A program made the position numbers and the translations under genes. A stretch of DNA of 64,000 bases. Source: PALSA-270 sp963770915. Its GTDB lineage: Bacteria > Acidobacteriota > Terriglobia > Terriglobales > Acidobacteriaceae. Numbering within the stretch: the stretch's first letter is position 1; every line of letters starts with the position of its first letter. The stretch spans positions 3,162,001-3,226,000 of the forward strand of contig CAVYRG010000001.1 of NCBI GenBank assembly GCA_963770915.1, written 5' to 3'. The notes below the pieces were generated by a model. It was not told where the DNA came from and searched no databases. It saw only the letters and a program-made list of their open reading frames with translations. Below are positions 43,654-53,589 of the stretch, one piece after another.

Positions 43654-45390
43654 GTGCGTTCCATCCTCCTTTTTCTGTTCCCGGCTCTCGCCGGGGTGCT
43701 TTTGGCTCAGACTGCGGCTCCCGAAGCGGAGCCGCCGGTTCCGACCTTCAAATCCAAGGTGCAAGTGGTTCTGGTTGACCTCATTGTCACCAACCCGAAG
43801 AACGCCCCGGTGCGCTCACTCAAGCAGGGCGATTTCCACGTCTTTGAAGACGGCAAGCCACAGACCATTACCTCCTTTGAGGAGCACGGCACGGCGCCAC
43901 TGACGCAAATTAAGCTGCCGGCGCTGCCGCCAAACGTCTTCAGCGATGTGTCTACGATCCAGGCTGATTCCGTCAACGTGCTGCTGCTCGACTGGCTGAA
44001 CACGCAGCCCAGCGATCAGGCTTTTGTGCACGCGCAGGTGCTCAAGTACATCCAGAGCATGCCGCCCGGTACGCACCTGGCCATCTTCAGCATGGGAACG
44101 CGGTTGCAGATGATCCAGGGATTCACCACCGATCCCGCTGAATTGCTATCCGCGATCGAGAAAAATGGGCCCAAAGCTCTGCACATTTCGCCGCTGTTCG
44201 TTTCGGAGACACTGAACAACGACACCGACAGTTCGATCGCGCTCATGCAGATGAATCGTGCGTCCGCCGCGGCCATCCAGGCGCGGAGCGAGACGCAGCA
44301 GAACATAGACTCGATCGGCACCGATACGCGCATCGCGCTCACGCTGGAGGAGATGCGGCAACTGGCGCGCTATCTCGGCGGCATTCCGGGCCGTAAGAAC
44401 GTCATCTGGTTTGCGGGCTCGTTCCCGATTGGGGTTTTTCCAAGAGCCGGAACTCCGTGCCAATACGATCGCGCCATCGCGGAGAATGCGAACCTCTTCA
44501 ATGCAAGCCGGGTGGCGATCTATCCGGTCGCGACGCCAGGGCTTTTCGGTGATCGCGCGTTTGAGGCCCAGTACGGGTTTGGGCATGTGGGGCCGGCGAT
44601 AAGACAGCAGAACTTCGCTCAGGCTTCAAACCAGGATGCCATGGAGGAAATTGCTCGTGACACCGGCGGCGAAGCATTCTTCAACACCAATGGCGTCGCT
44701 CAAGCGACCGCGCAGGCCATAAGTGACGGCGAGCACTATTACACGATCTCTTACACGCCGAGCAACAAGGCGGCCAATGGGAAGTACCGCCACATTGAGG
44801 TGAAGACCGACGGCAAGTATCAACTTTCCTACCGGCGCGGCTACTACGCAGAGGACTCGCGGCGAGCGCCTGAAGTTTCATCCACGCAAGGCGATCCGCT
44901 GCTGCCACTGCTCGAGTTTGGCTTGCCCGATTCTTCGCAAATCGTCTACAGCGTGCGCGTGCTGCCGGTGAATCCTCAACCTGCGCCCGATGCACCGCAC
45001 CTCGGCAACAATGTCGATCTGAAAGGGCCGGTGACACGTTATCGCGCCGAATTCGCCATTGCGGAAAAAGATGTTCGACTCGATCCCGCTCCTGACGGCT
45101 CACTCCACGGCCAGATTGAATTGATGATGGTCGCCTACAACCGCGACGGCAAACCGCTGAACCTGATGACGCGCAAAGGAGACATTACGCTGACTCCCGC
45201 AGAATACGAGCGCTTCGCGCAGGTCGGGCTGCAGATGCAGAGCAAAATTGACATACCGACTGGCGATTCGGTGCTGCGCACGGGCATCTACGATCTGCAA
45301 TCGAACCTGGCGGGCACACTGCTTGTGCCACTGCACGCAACTGCCGCTGCGGCCCGAACCCCTGCGGGCAAAGCGCCGTCCCAGCCATAA
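43654..45390 (+). CDS. Acidobacterial VWFA-related exported protein
   Basis: 578 aa. Signal peptide (SILLFLFPALAGVLLAQ), a short domain with VLVDLIVTNPKNAPVRSLKQ and DFHVFEDGKPQTITSFEEH, and a von Willebrand A-like fold (VNVLLLDWLNT... HLAIFSMGTRLQMIQGF). This is the family repeatedly found in Acidobacteria as secreted VWFA-related proteins of unknown role, likely in surface binding. Start GTG 43654 has GAGGTAGG upstream. Confidence 0.88.
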   Translation: MRSILLFLFPALAGVLLAQTAAPEAEPPVPTFKSKVQVVLVDLIVTNPKNAPVRSLKQGDFHVFEDGKPQTITSFEEHGTAPLTQIKLPALPPNVFSDVSTIQADSVNVLLLDWLNTQPSDQAFVHAQVLKYIQSMPPGTHLAIFSMGTRLQMIQGFTTDPAELLSAIEKNGPKALHISPLFVSETLNNDTDSSIALMQMNRASAAAIQARSETQQNIDSIGTDTRIALTLEEMRQLARYLGGIPGRKNVIWFAGSFPIGVFPRAGTPCQYDRAIAENANLFNASRVAIYPVATPGLFGDRAFEAQYGFGHVGPAIRQQNFAQASNQDAMEEIARDTGGEAFFNTNGVAQATAQAISDGEHYYTISYTPSNKAANGKYRHIEVKTDGKYQLSYRRGYYAEDSRRAPEVSSTQGDPLLPLLEFGLPDSSQIVYSVRVLPVNPQPAPDAPHLGNNVDLKGPVTRYRAEFAIAEKDVRLDPAPDGSLHGQIELMMVAYNRDGKPLNLMTRKGDITLTPAEYERFAQVGLQMQSKIDIPTGDSVLRTGIYDLQSNLAGTLLVPLHATAAAARTPAGKAPSQP

Positions 45391-45661
45391 ACCTCATGCA
45401 GTTACCTTCGGACACTCCCCCTGGTAATCTTGTTGCCTTTGAGTCTCTACCGCATACTCCCTTCACCTACCACAGAACCTGGGAGACGGGGTTGGGAGAG
45501 GCGATTTAGGGTCACCGCTGCCAGCCCCGATTTTTTGTCCCGTAAGCCCTGTATTATCAATCTCCACTCTCGATTGTGCATAACCCAAACCCCAATTATT
45601 CCACCGAATCCCGTAGAATCAATGCATTCGTTTCCAGAAGTTAGCAAGGGAGTCGAGGAAT

Positions 45662-46351
45662 ATGAAGAAGCTTCTCATTCTGTGTGTAGTTCTATGCCTG
45701 GCTGCGGGATCGTTTGCAGCAGACGAGGGTAGCGAAGATACCAAGGGTGCCGATCGGCTTCAGGCCGCGGCCGATGTCCTTAACGAGATTCAAAGCACGG
45801 CCGATCAGGGGATTCCGTCGGAGATTCTGGGTTCGGCCGAGTGTGTGGCAGTTGTCCCTTCACTGTTGAAGGGGGGCTTCATCGTGGGCGCCAGCTACGG
45901 CCGCGGAGTTGCCAGCTGCCGCACTCCCAAGGGTTGGAGCGCACCGGCGTTCTTTCTGATGACCGGAGGCAGTGTTGGCTTCCAGATTGGCGGCCAGGCG
46001 GTGGATTTGGTCATGCTGATTATGAATGAAAACGGCATGAAGAATCTGCTCTCCAGCCAATTCAAGCTGGGTGCGGACGCAAGCGTGGCAGCGGGTCCGG
46101 TAGGCCGGCATGCGGCCGCAGACACGGATTGGAAATTGCGTGCCGAAGTCCTGAGCTATTCCCGCGCCCGCGGCGTCTTTGCCGGGGTGGCGCTGAACGG
46201 CGCGGTGATTAAACAGGATCGCGACACAACCCGCGACTTCTATGGTCACATGGTGAAGTTCCGGACTTCGCTGAAGGGTGAGATCGAAGCTCCCAAAGCT
46301 GCTTATCCGTTCCTCGACACCCTCGCGAAGTGGGCGAAATCGGCGAGCTAG
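45662..46351 (+). CDS. SYLF-domain (YSC84-like) lipid-binding protein
   Basis: 229 aa with a signal peptide (residues 1-20, LLILCVVLCLAAGSFAAD). The SYLF domain is recognisable: IPSEILGSAECVAVVPSLLKGGFIVG (split over strands), SYGRGVASCR, GWSAPAFFLMTGGSVGFQIGGQAVDL, and VAAGPVGRHAAADTD. The family binds membranes or phosphoinositides in eukaryotes; the bacterial role is unknown. GAGGAAT precedes ATG 45662. The 270-base gap upstream (45391-45661) shows no other gene. Confidence 0.85.
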   Translation: MKKLLILCVVLCLAAGSFAADEGSEDTKGADRLQAAADVLNEIQSTADQGIPSEILGSAECVAVVPSLLKGGFIVGASYGRGVASCRTPKGWSAPAFFLMTGGSVGFQIGGQAVDLVMLIMNENGMKNLLSSQFKLGADASVAAGPVGRHAAADTDWKLRAEVLSYSRARGVFAGVALNGAVIKQDRDTTRDFYGHMVKFRTSLKGEIEAPKAAYPFLDTLAKWAKSAS

Positions 46352-46474
46352 CGGGCCTCTATCCAGCACTCAAGCAGGGCACCGATTTGGTGCCCTTTTC
46401 TATTTCCAAGCCCCCAGCCTTCCGCCTGTCGCCTCGCCTTCCCCCGTTTCGGGTTTGACAAGAAATTTTTGGAG

Positions 46475-47395
46475 ATGCTACCGTCACGCTTCCGCATGCG
46501 GCAGCGATTAGAGTACGCGGTGGCTTGGTCGCTCATTCGAACCTTGGGTGTGCTGCCTCGTCCGCTGGCGCGGGCGGTGAGTATTGCGCTGGCGGGAGTT
46601 GTCTATCTCCTGCATCCCCGCCTGCGGCGCGTCGGCATGCGCAACCTGGGCATCGTGTTTCCGGACATGCCGGCCCGGCAGCGAGCCAGGATCTTGCGTG
46701 GTGAATTTGTTTCTTTAGGCCGCCAGTTGGCCGAAGTGTGCCACTTTCCCAAGTACACCCGCGAAAATGTCAGCAAAGTGGTCGTTTACGACGGATTCGA
46801 AAACTACGATCGGTCCCACGTTCGCGGCAAAGGCGTGATCTTCCTGACCGCCCACATGGGAGGCTGGGAACTTTCCGCCTTCGCGCATTCGTTGAACGGG
46901 CACACCATGGAGATCGTGGTGCGGCCACTCGACAACATTTATCTTGACCGCCTGGTGCGCCACTACCGCACGATGCATGGCAACGGCGTGGTGAATAAAG
47001 ACGAGTCCACGCGCGCGCTGTTCTCCACGCTTCGTAGCGGAGGGACGGTCGGAATTCTTATGGATACCAACATCCTTCCACCGCAGGGCGTGTTCGTGGA
47101 TTTTTTCAGCCTTCCCGCAAGCACCGCCAGCGGCCTGGCCAGAATTGCTCTGCGCACCGAAGCGGACGTCGTTCCCACCTTCACGCTGTGGGATCGGACC
47201 CTGCGAAAGTACCGGCTGCGCTTCGACCCGGCGGTCAAGCTGATCCGCACCGGCGATCGCGACGCGGACGTAGTCGCGAATACGGCGCTGTTTACCAAGA
47301 TTATTGAGGATTACGTTCGGCAGTATCCGGATCAGTGGCTGTGGGTGCACCGCCGCTGGAAGACACGGCCCCCGGGCCAGCCGCCAGTGTATTAG
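46475..47395 (+). CDS. LpxL/HtrB-like lipid A acyltransferase
   Basis: Membrane-bound acyltransferase of the lysophospholipid/lauroyl transferase family, about 306 aa. The HAMGGWE-type motif is HMGGWE (H-x4-E) in LTAHMGGWELSAFAH, followed by RPLDNIYLD and PPQGVFVDFF. It probably adds a secondary acyl chain to lipid A, in keeping with lpxD close by. The start is ATG 46475, though a TTG at 46469 is possible. Confidence 0.82.
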   Translation: MLPSRFRMRQRLEYAVAWSLIRTLGVLPRPLARAVSIALAGVVYLLHPRLRRVGMRNLGIVFPDMPARQRARILRGEFVSLGRQLAEVCHFPKYTRENVSKVVVYDGFENYDRSHVRGKGVIFLTAHMGGWELSAFAHSLNGHTMEIVVRPLDNIYLDRLVRHYRTMHGNGVVNKDESTRALFSTLRSGGTVGILMDTNILPPQGVFVDFFSLPASTASGLARIALRTEADVVPTFTLWDRTLRKYRLRFDPAVKLIRTGDRDADVVANTALFTKIIEDYVRQYPDQWLWVHRRWKTRPPGQPPVY

Positions 47396-47403
47396 GCGGG
47401 ACC

Positions 47404-47547
47404 TCAGAACCAATCGCTGCGATAGGCGATCCACCAGCTTACGTAGATGATAGGAATGGTCGCTCCCATGGCCCACCAGAGCGGAAGCGTAAAGTCAGCA
47501 ACCAGGCCAAGGACTGTGAAGCTCGCCCAAAAAACCTTCTTCTCCAT
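47404..47547 (-). CDS. Small membrane protein, 47 aa, opposite lpxL/lpxD
   Basis: 47 aa from ATG 47547: MEKKVFWASFTVLGLVADFTL followed by a second hydrophobic stretch (PLWWAMGATIPIIYVSWWIAY) and ending RSDWF, with two membrane segments. Aromatic-rich and with a clean stop, it lies on the opposite strand in the gap between the acyltransferase and lpxD. I infer a real gene from composition only. Confidence 0.5.
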   Translation of the reverse strand: MEKKVFWASFTVLGLVADFTLPLWWAMGATIPIIYVSWWIAYRSDWF

Positions 47548-47621
47548 CCCACTATTCTAGCCCCAGTGACTTTTCTTTCCGCCGCCAACCGTATATACCA
47601 AAGTGCTAGGTCTAGAGTCCC

Positions 47622-48623
47622 ATGACGCGCTCGCTTCAGGAGATATCTCGGTTTTTAGACGCTCGGTTGATTGGTGACGCCGCGGCGGGGATTAGCGGAA
47701 TTGCCAGCATCCGCTCGGCCGGGGCGGGCGATCTGGTTTTTGTCGAGGATGAAAAGAATCTTAGCTCCGCCCTGGCATCCCGCGCGGCGGCAGTCCTGGC
47801 TGGAGAGTTCGCGGCAGGCGTCTCATCGACGAAACCGCTTCTCATCGCCAAGCAGCCGCGCCTCGCCTTTGCGCGTGCTGCGAAACTTCTTCTGCCCTCG
47901 CCAAAACCGCAGGCGGGCATTCACCCCGGCGCGATTGTGCACGCTTCCGCGAGTCTGGCGAAAGACGTAAGCGTTGCCGAGCGCGCCGTCGTTGGCGAGA
48001 ACGCTTCTATCGGGGAAGGCACGCGAATCGACGCAGGCTGCGTCATTGGAGCGAATGTACGAATCGGTACTCACTGCGAGATTTATCCCAATGTCACGAT
48101 CTACCCGGGCGCACAGCTTGGCAATCGCGTGATCGTTCACGCCGGAGCCGTGCTTGGCAGCGACGGCTTTGGCTATGTGCGCGACAGCACGACCGGCCGC
48201 TACGAAAAATTCCCCCAGATCGGCCGCCTGGAAATTGAAGATGACGTCGAAATCGGCGCCAACGCCACAGTCGACCGCGGCGCGCTCGACCTTACGCGCA
48301 TTTGCCGCGGGACGAAGATCGACAACCTCGTGCACATCGGCCACAACAGCCAAATTGGCGAGGATGTCGTGATCGCCGCGCAGACTGGCATCTCGGGCAG
48401 CGTAGTCATCGAGAAAAACGCGGTTCTCGGAGGCCAGGTCGGAGTCGCGGATCGAGTCCGCATCAGCGAGGGCGTGATTGTCGGCGCCCAAACCGGCATT
48501 CCCTCCCACAAAATTCTGCGCGGGAAGGGGATCGTGTTCTGGGGCACTCCGGCCCGGCCGATTCAGGAATATCTCAAGCAGCTCGCGGTTTTGGCGAAAC
48601 TCACAAAAAAACAGTCCCATTGA
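47622..48623 (+). CDS. lpxD: UDP-3-O-acyl-glucosamine N-acyltransferase
   Basis: Third enzyme of lipid A synthesis. 333 aa: N-terminal uridine-binding domain (LQEISRFLDARLIGD), then a left-handed beta-helix with many hexapeptide repeats (IGEGTRIDAGCVIGANVRIG...), and catalytic His in NLVHIGHNSQIGEDV. The window has no lpxA, fabZ or lpxC beside it. Confidence 0.95.
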   Translation: MTRSLQEISRFLDARLIGDAAAGISGIASIRSAGAGDLVFVEDEKNLSSALASRAAAVLAGEFAAGVSSTKPLLIAKQPRLAFARAAKLLLPSPKPQAGIHPGAIVHASASLAKDVSVAERAVVGENASIGEGTRIDAGCVIGANVRIGTHCEIYPNVTIYPGAQLGNRVIVHAGAVLGSDGFGYVRDSTTGRYEKFPQIGRLEIEDDVEIGANATVDRGALDLTRICRGTKIDNLVHIGHNSQIGEDVVIAAQTGISGSVVIEKNAVLGGQVGVADRVRISEGVIVGAQTGIPSHKILRGKGIVFWGTPARPIQEYLKQLAVLAKLTKKQSH

Positions 48624-48687
48624 GGCCCTCCCTTTCACGAACTGTCCGACAGAACCAGGCGCGAGCATCGTTTGCTATGCTTCCAGG

Positions 48688-50278
48688 GTGCTGAAAATCG
48701 ACAAGAGCGCCTGGTTGCTGGTCCTGCTGTCAGCCGCGTTGCAGATTCTCATCTTTCCGCTCCCCAATCTCTACATGCTCTGCTGGGTGGCGGTTGCGCC
48801 GCTGCTGATCGCCCTGCTGCGGGCGCGGCAACCCGGAACGCTGCAGCTGCGGGGAGCCATCAGGTTGCTGCCGGCCACTCCGCTGCAAGCCTTTCTGCTC
48901 GCGTACGTCTGCGGCATCCTTTGGTACGGCGGCACCTGCTACTGGATTTACAGCACCATGCGGCAATACGGCGGCGTGAGCGCTCCTCTCGGCGTGCTCA
49001 TCCTGCTCCTCTTTTGCCTATACCTCGGGCTTTACCACGGTGCGTTTGGGCTGTTGGTCAGTCTTCTGGCTCGCAAGAGTCCTCTGAGCCGGCGGGTCCT
49101 TCTGCTGGCTCCGCCTTTGTGGGTGGCCCTCGAACTGGCGCGCGACCGCATCAGCGGATTTCCCTGGGACCTGCTAGGTACCACCCAAGTGGATAACATT
49201 TCGCTTGCCCGCATCGCTACCGCGACTGGCGTCTACGGAATGTCTCTGGAAATCATGATCGTCAACGTCGCGGTGGCCAGCGTCTTTCTGGTCAGCCGCG
49301 ACCGGCGCAAGCCGGTGCTGCTGGCGGCGTTGGGAGCGATCGTAGTGCTGCAGTCCGCCCGTTGGATCACGCCGCCGCCGTCGCCGGCGGATCACACCGC
49401 CCTGCTTGTGCAGGAAAACGTTCCCGTCCTAGAAGGCGCAGATTGGACGAGGGAATATTTCGAGTACACGTTACGGGACTTAACAACGATCAGCCTCAAC
49501 GCTGCTATCGGGAATTCCGCCGCGCAGCATCCCAGCTTGATCGCATGGCCGGAGTCGCCGGCCCCGTTTTACACGAACGATCCTATTTTCCGTTCCGCAA
49601 TCACCAGCCTGGCCCGCGAAAGCCAGAGTTGGATCGTAGCCGGAAGCCTGGGCACGAACACGGACGGGCAGATCGGGCGCGAATCGCCGATTTTCAATTC
49701 GGCGGCTCTCGTGAGCCCGAGCGGAGATTGGGTCGCGCGCTACGATAAGGTCCACTTGGTTCCCTTTGGCGAGTACGTACCGTTTCGCCGCTTTTTTTCT
49801 TTCGCCGGAGGGTTGACCGAGCAAGTGGGCGATTTTGCCCACGGCGACTCGCGCCAGCCCTTGGAAGCGGACGGCCAGAAGTTGGGCGTCTTTATTTGCT
49901 ACGAATCGATTTTTCCTGACGAAGTTCGCCGCTTCGCCGCCAATGGGGCGCAAGTGTTCGTCAATATTTCCAATGACGGCTGGTACGGAGACAGCGGAGC
50001 CTATGCCCAGCACCTGAAGCAAGCCCGCATGCGCGCCGTGGAAAATGAGCGCTGGCTGTTGCGCGACACCAACACCGGCGTCACCGCTGCCATCGATCCC
50101 TACGGGAGAATTGTGGCTTCGGTTCCGCGCAAGACTCGGACGGTCCTGCGGGCTCCTTATGCCCTATCCAACGTAACCACCTTCTACACTCGCTCACGGG
50201 GATTGGTTCGCGTATCTGTGTGCGATAATTTCCGTAGTTGGGTTGCTCATACACCCAAGACAGAAACGCCGAAGCTGA
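48688..50278 (+). CDS. lnt: Apolipoprotein N-acyltransferase, one frameshift near the C-terminus
   Basis: Membrane enzyme that adds the third acyl chain to lipoproteins. About 530 aa: an N-terminal membrane domain of six or so helices, then a nitrilase-like domain with the catalytic triad Glu in WPESPAPFY, Lys in YDKVHLVPFGEYVP, and Cys in GVFICYESIFPDEV. Start GTG 48688. The frame given by simple translation runs on to 50430 with nonsense after FYTRSRG; one base near 50190 out of phase restores GDWFAYLCAIISVVGLL and a stop at 50276-50278. Confidence 0.88.
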
Positions 50279-50332
50279 ACGCAGCGCCTCGCCGCGAAAT
50301 TTGCAGTAACGGTCCGAAAGGCAGAGTCCGAT

Positions 50333-51449
50333 ATGAACGTCGAGCTCGATCAGGAATACGCAGTTCTGAAAGACAAAGTCCGCGAACTTCAGGAGTACCT
50401 TTGACGCTGGCAATCTCCGCCCGCATCTAGCAGAAGTCGAAAAGCAGGCCGCCGACCCGAATCTCTGGTCGAATCCCCAAAAGTCCCAGCAGGTCATGCG
50501 CGAAAAAAAGCGCCTGGAGGATATGATTTCCACCGAGGCCGATCTCACGCGCCGCAGCGGCGATATCGCCGCCTATTTCGAACTGGCCGGCGAAGGCGAA
50601 AACGTCGAGGCCGATTTGCGCCGCGAGATCGATTCTCTGCGCCAATTGGTGGACCGCCTGGAAACCGAAACCCTGCTCTCCGGGGAAAACGATGCGCTCA
50701 ACGCCATCGTGACCATCCATCCCGGTGCCGGCGGAACCGAATCGCAGGACTGGGCCGACATGCTCTTGCGGATGTACTTGCGGTGGGCCGAGCGCCAGGG
50801 CTTCGAAACCATCCTCTACGACTACCAGCCCGGTGAAGAAGCGGGATTGAAGTCGGCCACCTTTGCGGTCAACGGAGAGTACGCCTACGGCTTGCTGATC
50901 AGCGAAATCGGCGTGCATCGCCTGGTTCGCATTTCTCCGTTCGACCAGGCCAAGCGCCGCCACACCTCGTTTGCCAGCGTGTATGTTTCGCCGGAAATTG
51001 ACGATAGCATCGAAGTGGTCATCAAGCCGGAGGATCTTCGCGTGGATACCTACCGTTCCAGCGGCAAGGGCGGCCAGCACGTGAACACGACCGACTCGGC
51101 CGTGCGCATCACCCATATTCCCACCGGCATTGTCGCGGCGTGCCAGAACGAGCGCTCGCAGCACAAGAATCAAGATCGCGCCATGAGCATGCTGCGTTCC
51201 AAACTCTACGAGCACGAGATGGAGAAGAAGCGCGACGCCACCAGAAAGATCGAAGACTCCAAGCTCGACATCGACTTCGGCTCGCAGATTCGATCGTACG
51301 TGTTGCAGCCCTATCGCCTGATCAAGGACCACCGCACCAAGCTTGAGGTCGGCGACGTAGATCGCGTGCTGGATGGCGACTTGCAGCCGTTTATCCGCGC
51401 TTACTTGATGATGCGCCGCGGCGAAAAACGGGATGGCGAGCGAGGATGA
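50333..51449 (+). CDS. prfB: Peptide chain release factor 2 (programmed +1 frameshift)
   Basis: Reads UGA and UAA stop codons. The first 23 codons (MNVELDQEYAVLKDKVRELQ, then EYL) end at TGA 50402-50404, and the main frame resumes at GAC 50403 and runs to 51449, about 371 aa in all. The SPF codon-recognition motif (RISPFDQAKRRHTSF) and the catalytic GGQ (SSGKGGQHVNTTDS) are present. Autoregulation: low RF2 favours the shift at the in-frame UGA. Confidence 0.95.
50391..50405 (+). promoter_or_regulatory. prfB programmed frameshift site
   Basis: AGGAG (50391-50395) three bases before CTT, then TGA and C: CTTTGAC. This is the known arrangement of an internal Shine-Dalgarno sequence, slippery CUU, in-frame UGA and 3' C. 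Confidence 0.93.
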
Positions 51450-52698
51450 GGATCGCAAGAATTCTCGTGACCGGGAGCTTTGCACTATGCCGCGCATGAT
51501 CGACCTGATCCGCGCCAATGCTGTGCCTTCCAACATCGTGCAGTCTGCCGCCAAAGGCGCGCTAGCCATTCCGGCTGGGGAAATGATCGAAATCTTAGTG
51601 GAGTTGGCCGAGAACAGCCGCGTTTTCGGTGAACAGGCGCGGCTTACCCTTGCCGGCTGGGAAGAGAAATCTTCGCGCGCCGTAGCCTCCGATCCGCACA
51701 CATCGAAGCCAGTGCTTGACTATTGGATGAATTCGAAGAACCTGAGGCCAGCGCTGCTGCCCTCGCTCCTCGAGAACTTGTCGATCTCGGAGGCGACGCT
51801 AGCCGGGTTGGCAGCGAGCGCTTCCCGAGACATGGTTGAAGTGATGCTCTCGAGCGCGCGCGTAAGCGGTTCACCTGCCATTTTGCATGCGCTCGCTTCC
51901 AACCCTAGCTTGAACGGAATTCAGGCCGAGAGAGTGAGAGCAAAGCTCGCGCATCCTGTGCCCGATTCGCCTGCCCAGCCTGCCGTTGAAAGCGCGGCTG
52001 CCGGTGAAGAAGTTTTTCCCGCCGCGCCCGCCGAGGCCGAGGCCGGCCCCGACGACGTGCTGGACGAAGACCTTACCGCCTACTTGACCGACCACGCCGA
52101 CGAAATTGCCGCCGAAGCAGAGAAACCCTTTCAGCCCATCGGCGGGATTCAAGAAGAACTTCTCGGCTCCGACGAGCCGCTGGTGAAAAGCGCTCCCGCC
52201 ATTGCAGACTCCCAGGCGCCCGCCTCAGGCCACAGCGTGGCCAAGAAAACCCTCCTGAGCGCCGAAGAAGGCCGAGGCAGCGCGCTGCAGAAGATTTCCA
52301 AGCTGGACGTCAAGGGGCGCATACAACTGGCCATGAAAGGCAACAAGGAGGAGCGTTCCATCCTGGTTCGTGACGGCACCAAGGTGGTCGCGCTGGCGGT
52401 TTTGGAATCCCCCAAGGTTACCGACAGCGAAGTCGAAATGTTTGCCGGCCAGAAAAATGTGCTGGAGGCGGTGCTGCGCGGCGTGTCCCAGAAGCGCCGA
52501 TTCATCAAATGCTACCCGATCGTGCGGAATCTGGTGTCCAATCCCCGTACTCCGCTTGATATTTCTCTTACCCTGATCAAGAACGTGATGGTGAACGATC
52601 TCAAGAATCTCTCCGGCAACAAAGACATTTCCGACACCCTCCGCAAGCTGGCGCTGAAGATGTATAAACAGAAAAAAGACAGCGGGGGAAAGAAGTAG
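51433..52698 (+). CDS. Unknown protein with helical repeats (421 aa)
   Basis: Overlaps the end of prfB by 17 bases, so it is likely co-expressed. The N-terminal 150 residues and the C-terminal 120 are helical and recall HEAT/ARM-like or leucine-rich-variant repeats (SISEATLAGLAASASRDMVE, VLEAVLRGVSQKRRFIKCYP, ...NPRTPLDISLTLIKNV); an acidic Ala/Glu/Pro linker (180-260) joins them. No catalytic motif is seen. Start ATG 51433 or ATG 51487 (MPRMIDLIRANAVPSN). Confidence 0.7.
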   Translation: MASEDEDRKNSRDRELCTMPRMIDLIRANAVPSNIVQSAAKGALAIPAGEMIEILVELAENSRVFGEQARLTLAGWEEKSSRAVASDPHTSKPVLDYWMNSKNLRPALLPSLLENLSISEATLAGLAASASRDMVEVMLSSARVSGSPAILHALASNPSLNGIQAERVRAKLAHPVPDSPAQPAVESAAAGEEVFPAAPAEAEAGPDDVLDEDLTAYLTDHADEIAAEAEKPFQPIGGIQEELLGSDEPLVKSAPAIADSQAPASGHSVAKKTLLSAEEGRGSALQKISKLDVKGRIQLAMKGNKEERSILVRDGTKVVALAVLESPKVTDSEVEMFAGQKNVLEAVLRGVSQKRRFIKCYPIVRNLVSNPRTPLDISLTLIKNVMVNDLKNLSGNKDISDTLRKLALKMYKQKKDSGGKK

Positions 52699-52707
52699 TC
52701 GCGTTTT

Positions 52708-52765
52708 GTCATCCTGTGCGGAGTCTTCATTCGCGCAGCGAATGAAGACGAAGTCGAAGGATCTC
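52708..52765. repeat. Variant of the GTCAT element with a 12-bp hairpin (family A-like)
   Basis: TGTCATCCTGTGCGGAGTCT followed by GTCTTCATTCGC-GCA-GCGAATGAAGAC (52723-52749), a perfect 12-bp stem, and AAGTCGAAGGATCT. It fills the gap between convergent genes and reaches the yggS stop codon; it may end transcription from both sides. Confidence 0.65.
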
Positions 52766-53478
52766 TACCGCGGGACGGCAGCAGTCCGCCCTCCGAAAAT
52801 CGCCGTCCCCACCCGTACGCAGGTTGAGCCTTCCTGGATCGCAATTTCAAAATCGTGCGACATTCCCATAGAGAGCACATCCATGGAGATTTTTGGCAGG
52901 TGCCGCGCGGTGAGTTCTCTCTGCAAATCGCGCAGCTTGCGAAAGTAAGGCCGGCCTCCCTCCGGATTTTCGGTGAAGGGTGGCACGGTCATGAGTCCGC
53001 GAATTTCCAGGTGCTCCAGTTCACGCGCTGCTTCGAGAATTTCATCGAGTTCAGGCGATCCCAAAGCAATGCCACTTTTCGCCGCCTCGCCGCCGACGTT
53101 GACCTCGATCAGCACGGCGAGCTTCTTTTCCTGCTCGGCCGCTGCAGCATTCAACCGCCGTGCCAGTCGCAGCGAACCCACCGAATCCACCGCGCCAAAC
53201 AACTCCGCGGCTTTGGCGGCTTTGTTCGCCTGCAAATGGCCGATCATGTGCAACTCGATGTCCGGCAACCCGCCCAGCGCGTCGATCTTTCCGGCAAATT
53301 CCTGCACCCGGCTTTCGCCGAACAAACGCAATCCTGCTGCGTAGGCCTCGCGAATGGCCGCCGGCGGAAAAGTCTTGCTCACCGCCATCAGTTCGATTTC
53401 ATCCGGCGACCTTCCGGTCCGGCGCGCGGCCTTGGCAACACGCTCGCGAACCTCAGCGATGTTTTCGGCAATGGCCAC
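52765..53478 (-). CDS. YggS/PLPBP family PLP homeostasis protein
   Basis: Pyridoxal-phosphate-binding protein of the YggS (PLPBP) family, keeping free PLP and amino acid pools in balance. The PLP lysine is in MAVSKTFPPAAIREAYAAG; FGESRVQEF, HMIGHLQANK and SMGMSHDFEIAIQEGSTCVR are conserved. About 237 aa from GTG 53478; a GTG at 53496 lies inside a repeat element and is less likely. Confidence 0.93.
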   Translation of the reverse strand: MAIAENIAEVRERVAKAARRTGRSPDEIELMAVSKTFPPAAIREAYAAGLRLFGESRVQEFAGKIDALGGLPDIELHMIGHLQANKAAKAAELFGAVDSVGSLRLARRLNAAAAEQEKKLAVLIEVNVGGEAAKSGIALGSPELDEILEAARELEHLEIRGLMTVPPFTENPEGGRPYFRKLRDLQRELTARHLPKISMDVLSMGMSHDFEIAIQEGSTCVRVGTAIFGGRTAAVPR

Positions 53479-53479
53479 A

Positions 53480-53577
53480 ACTAGACAATAAACCACAAAG
53501 GGCGCAAAGGAACGCGAGGCGACAATTCGTCTCAGGAGGGACTACTTCGTGTAGCTTCGTGTCCTTCGTGGTTAACG
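53480..53577. repeat. ACCACAAAGG...CCTTCGTGGTTAACGG inverted repeat (family C)
   Basis: ACCACAAAGGGCGCAAAGGA at the left and TTCGTGTCCTTCGTGGTTAA at the right, with GCGAGGCGACAATTCGTCTC between. It separates yggS from the OPT transporter gene on the same strand and shares GTGGTTAACGG with the element at 26641. Confidence 0.65.
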
Positions 53578-53589
53578 GATTTTCCGCGC

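Noticed and set aside
50279..50430. C-terminal extension of Lnt
   Set aside because: Low-complexity charged sequence from the prfB start region read in the wrong frame.
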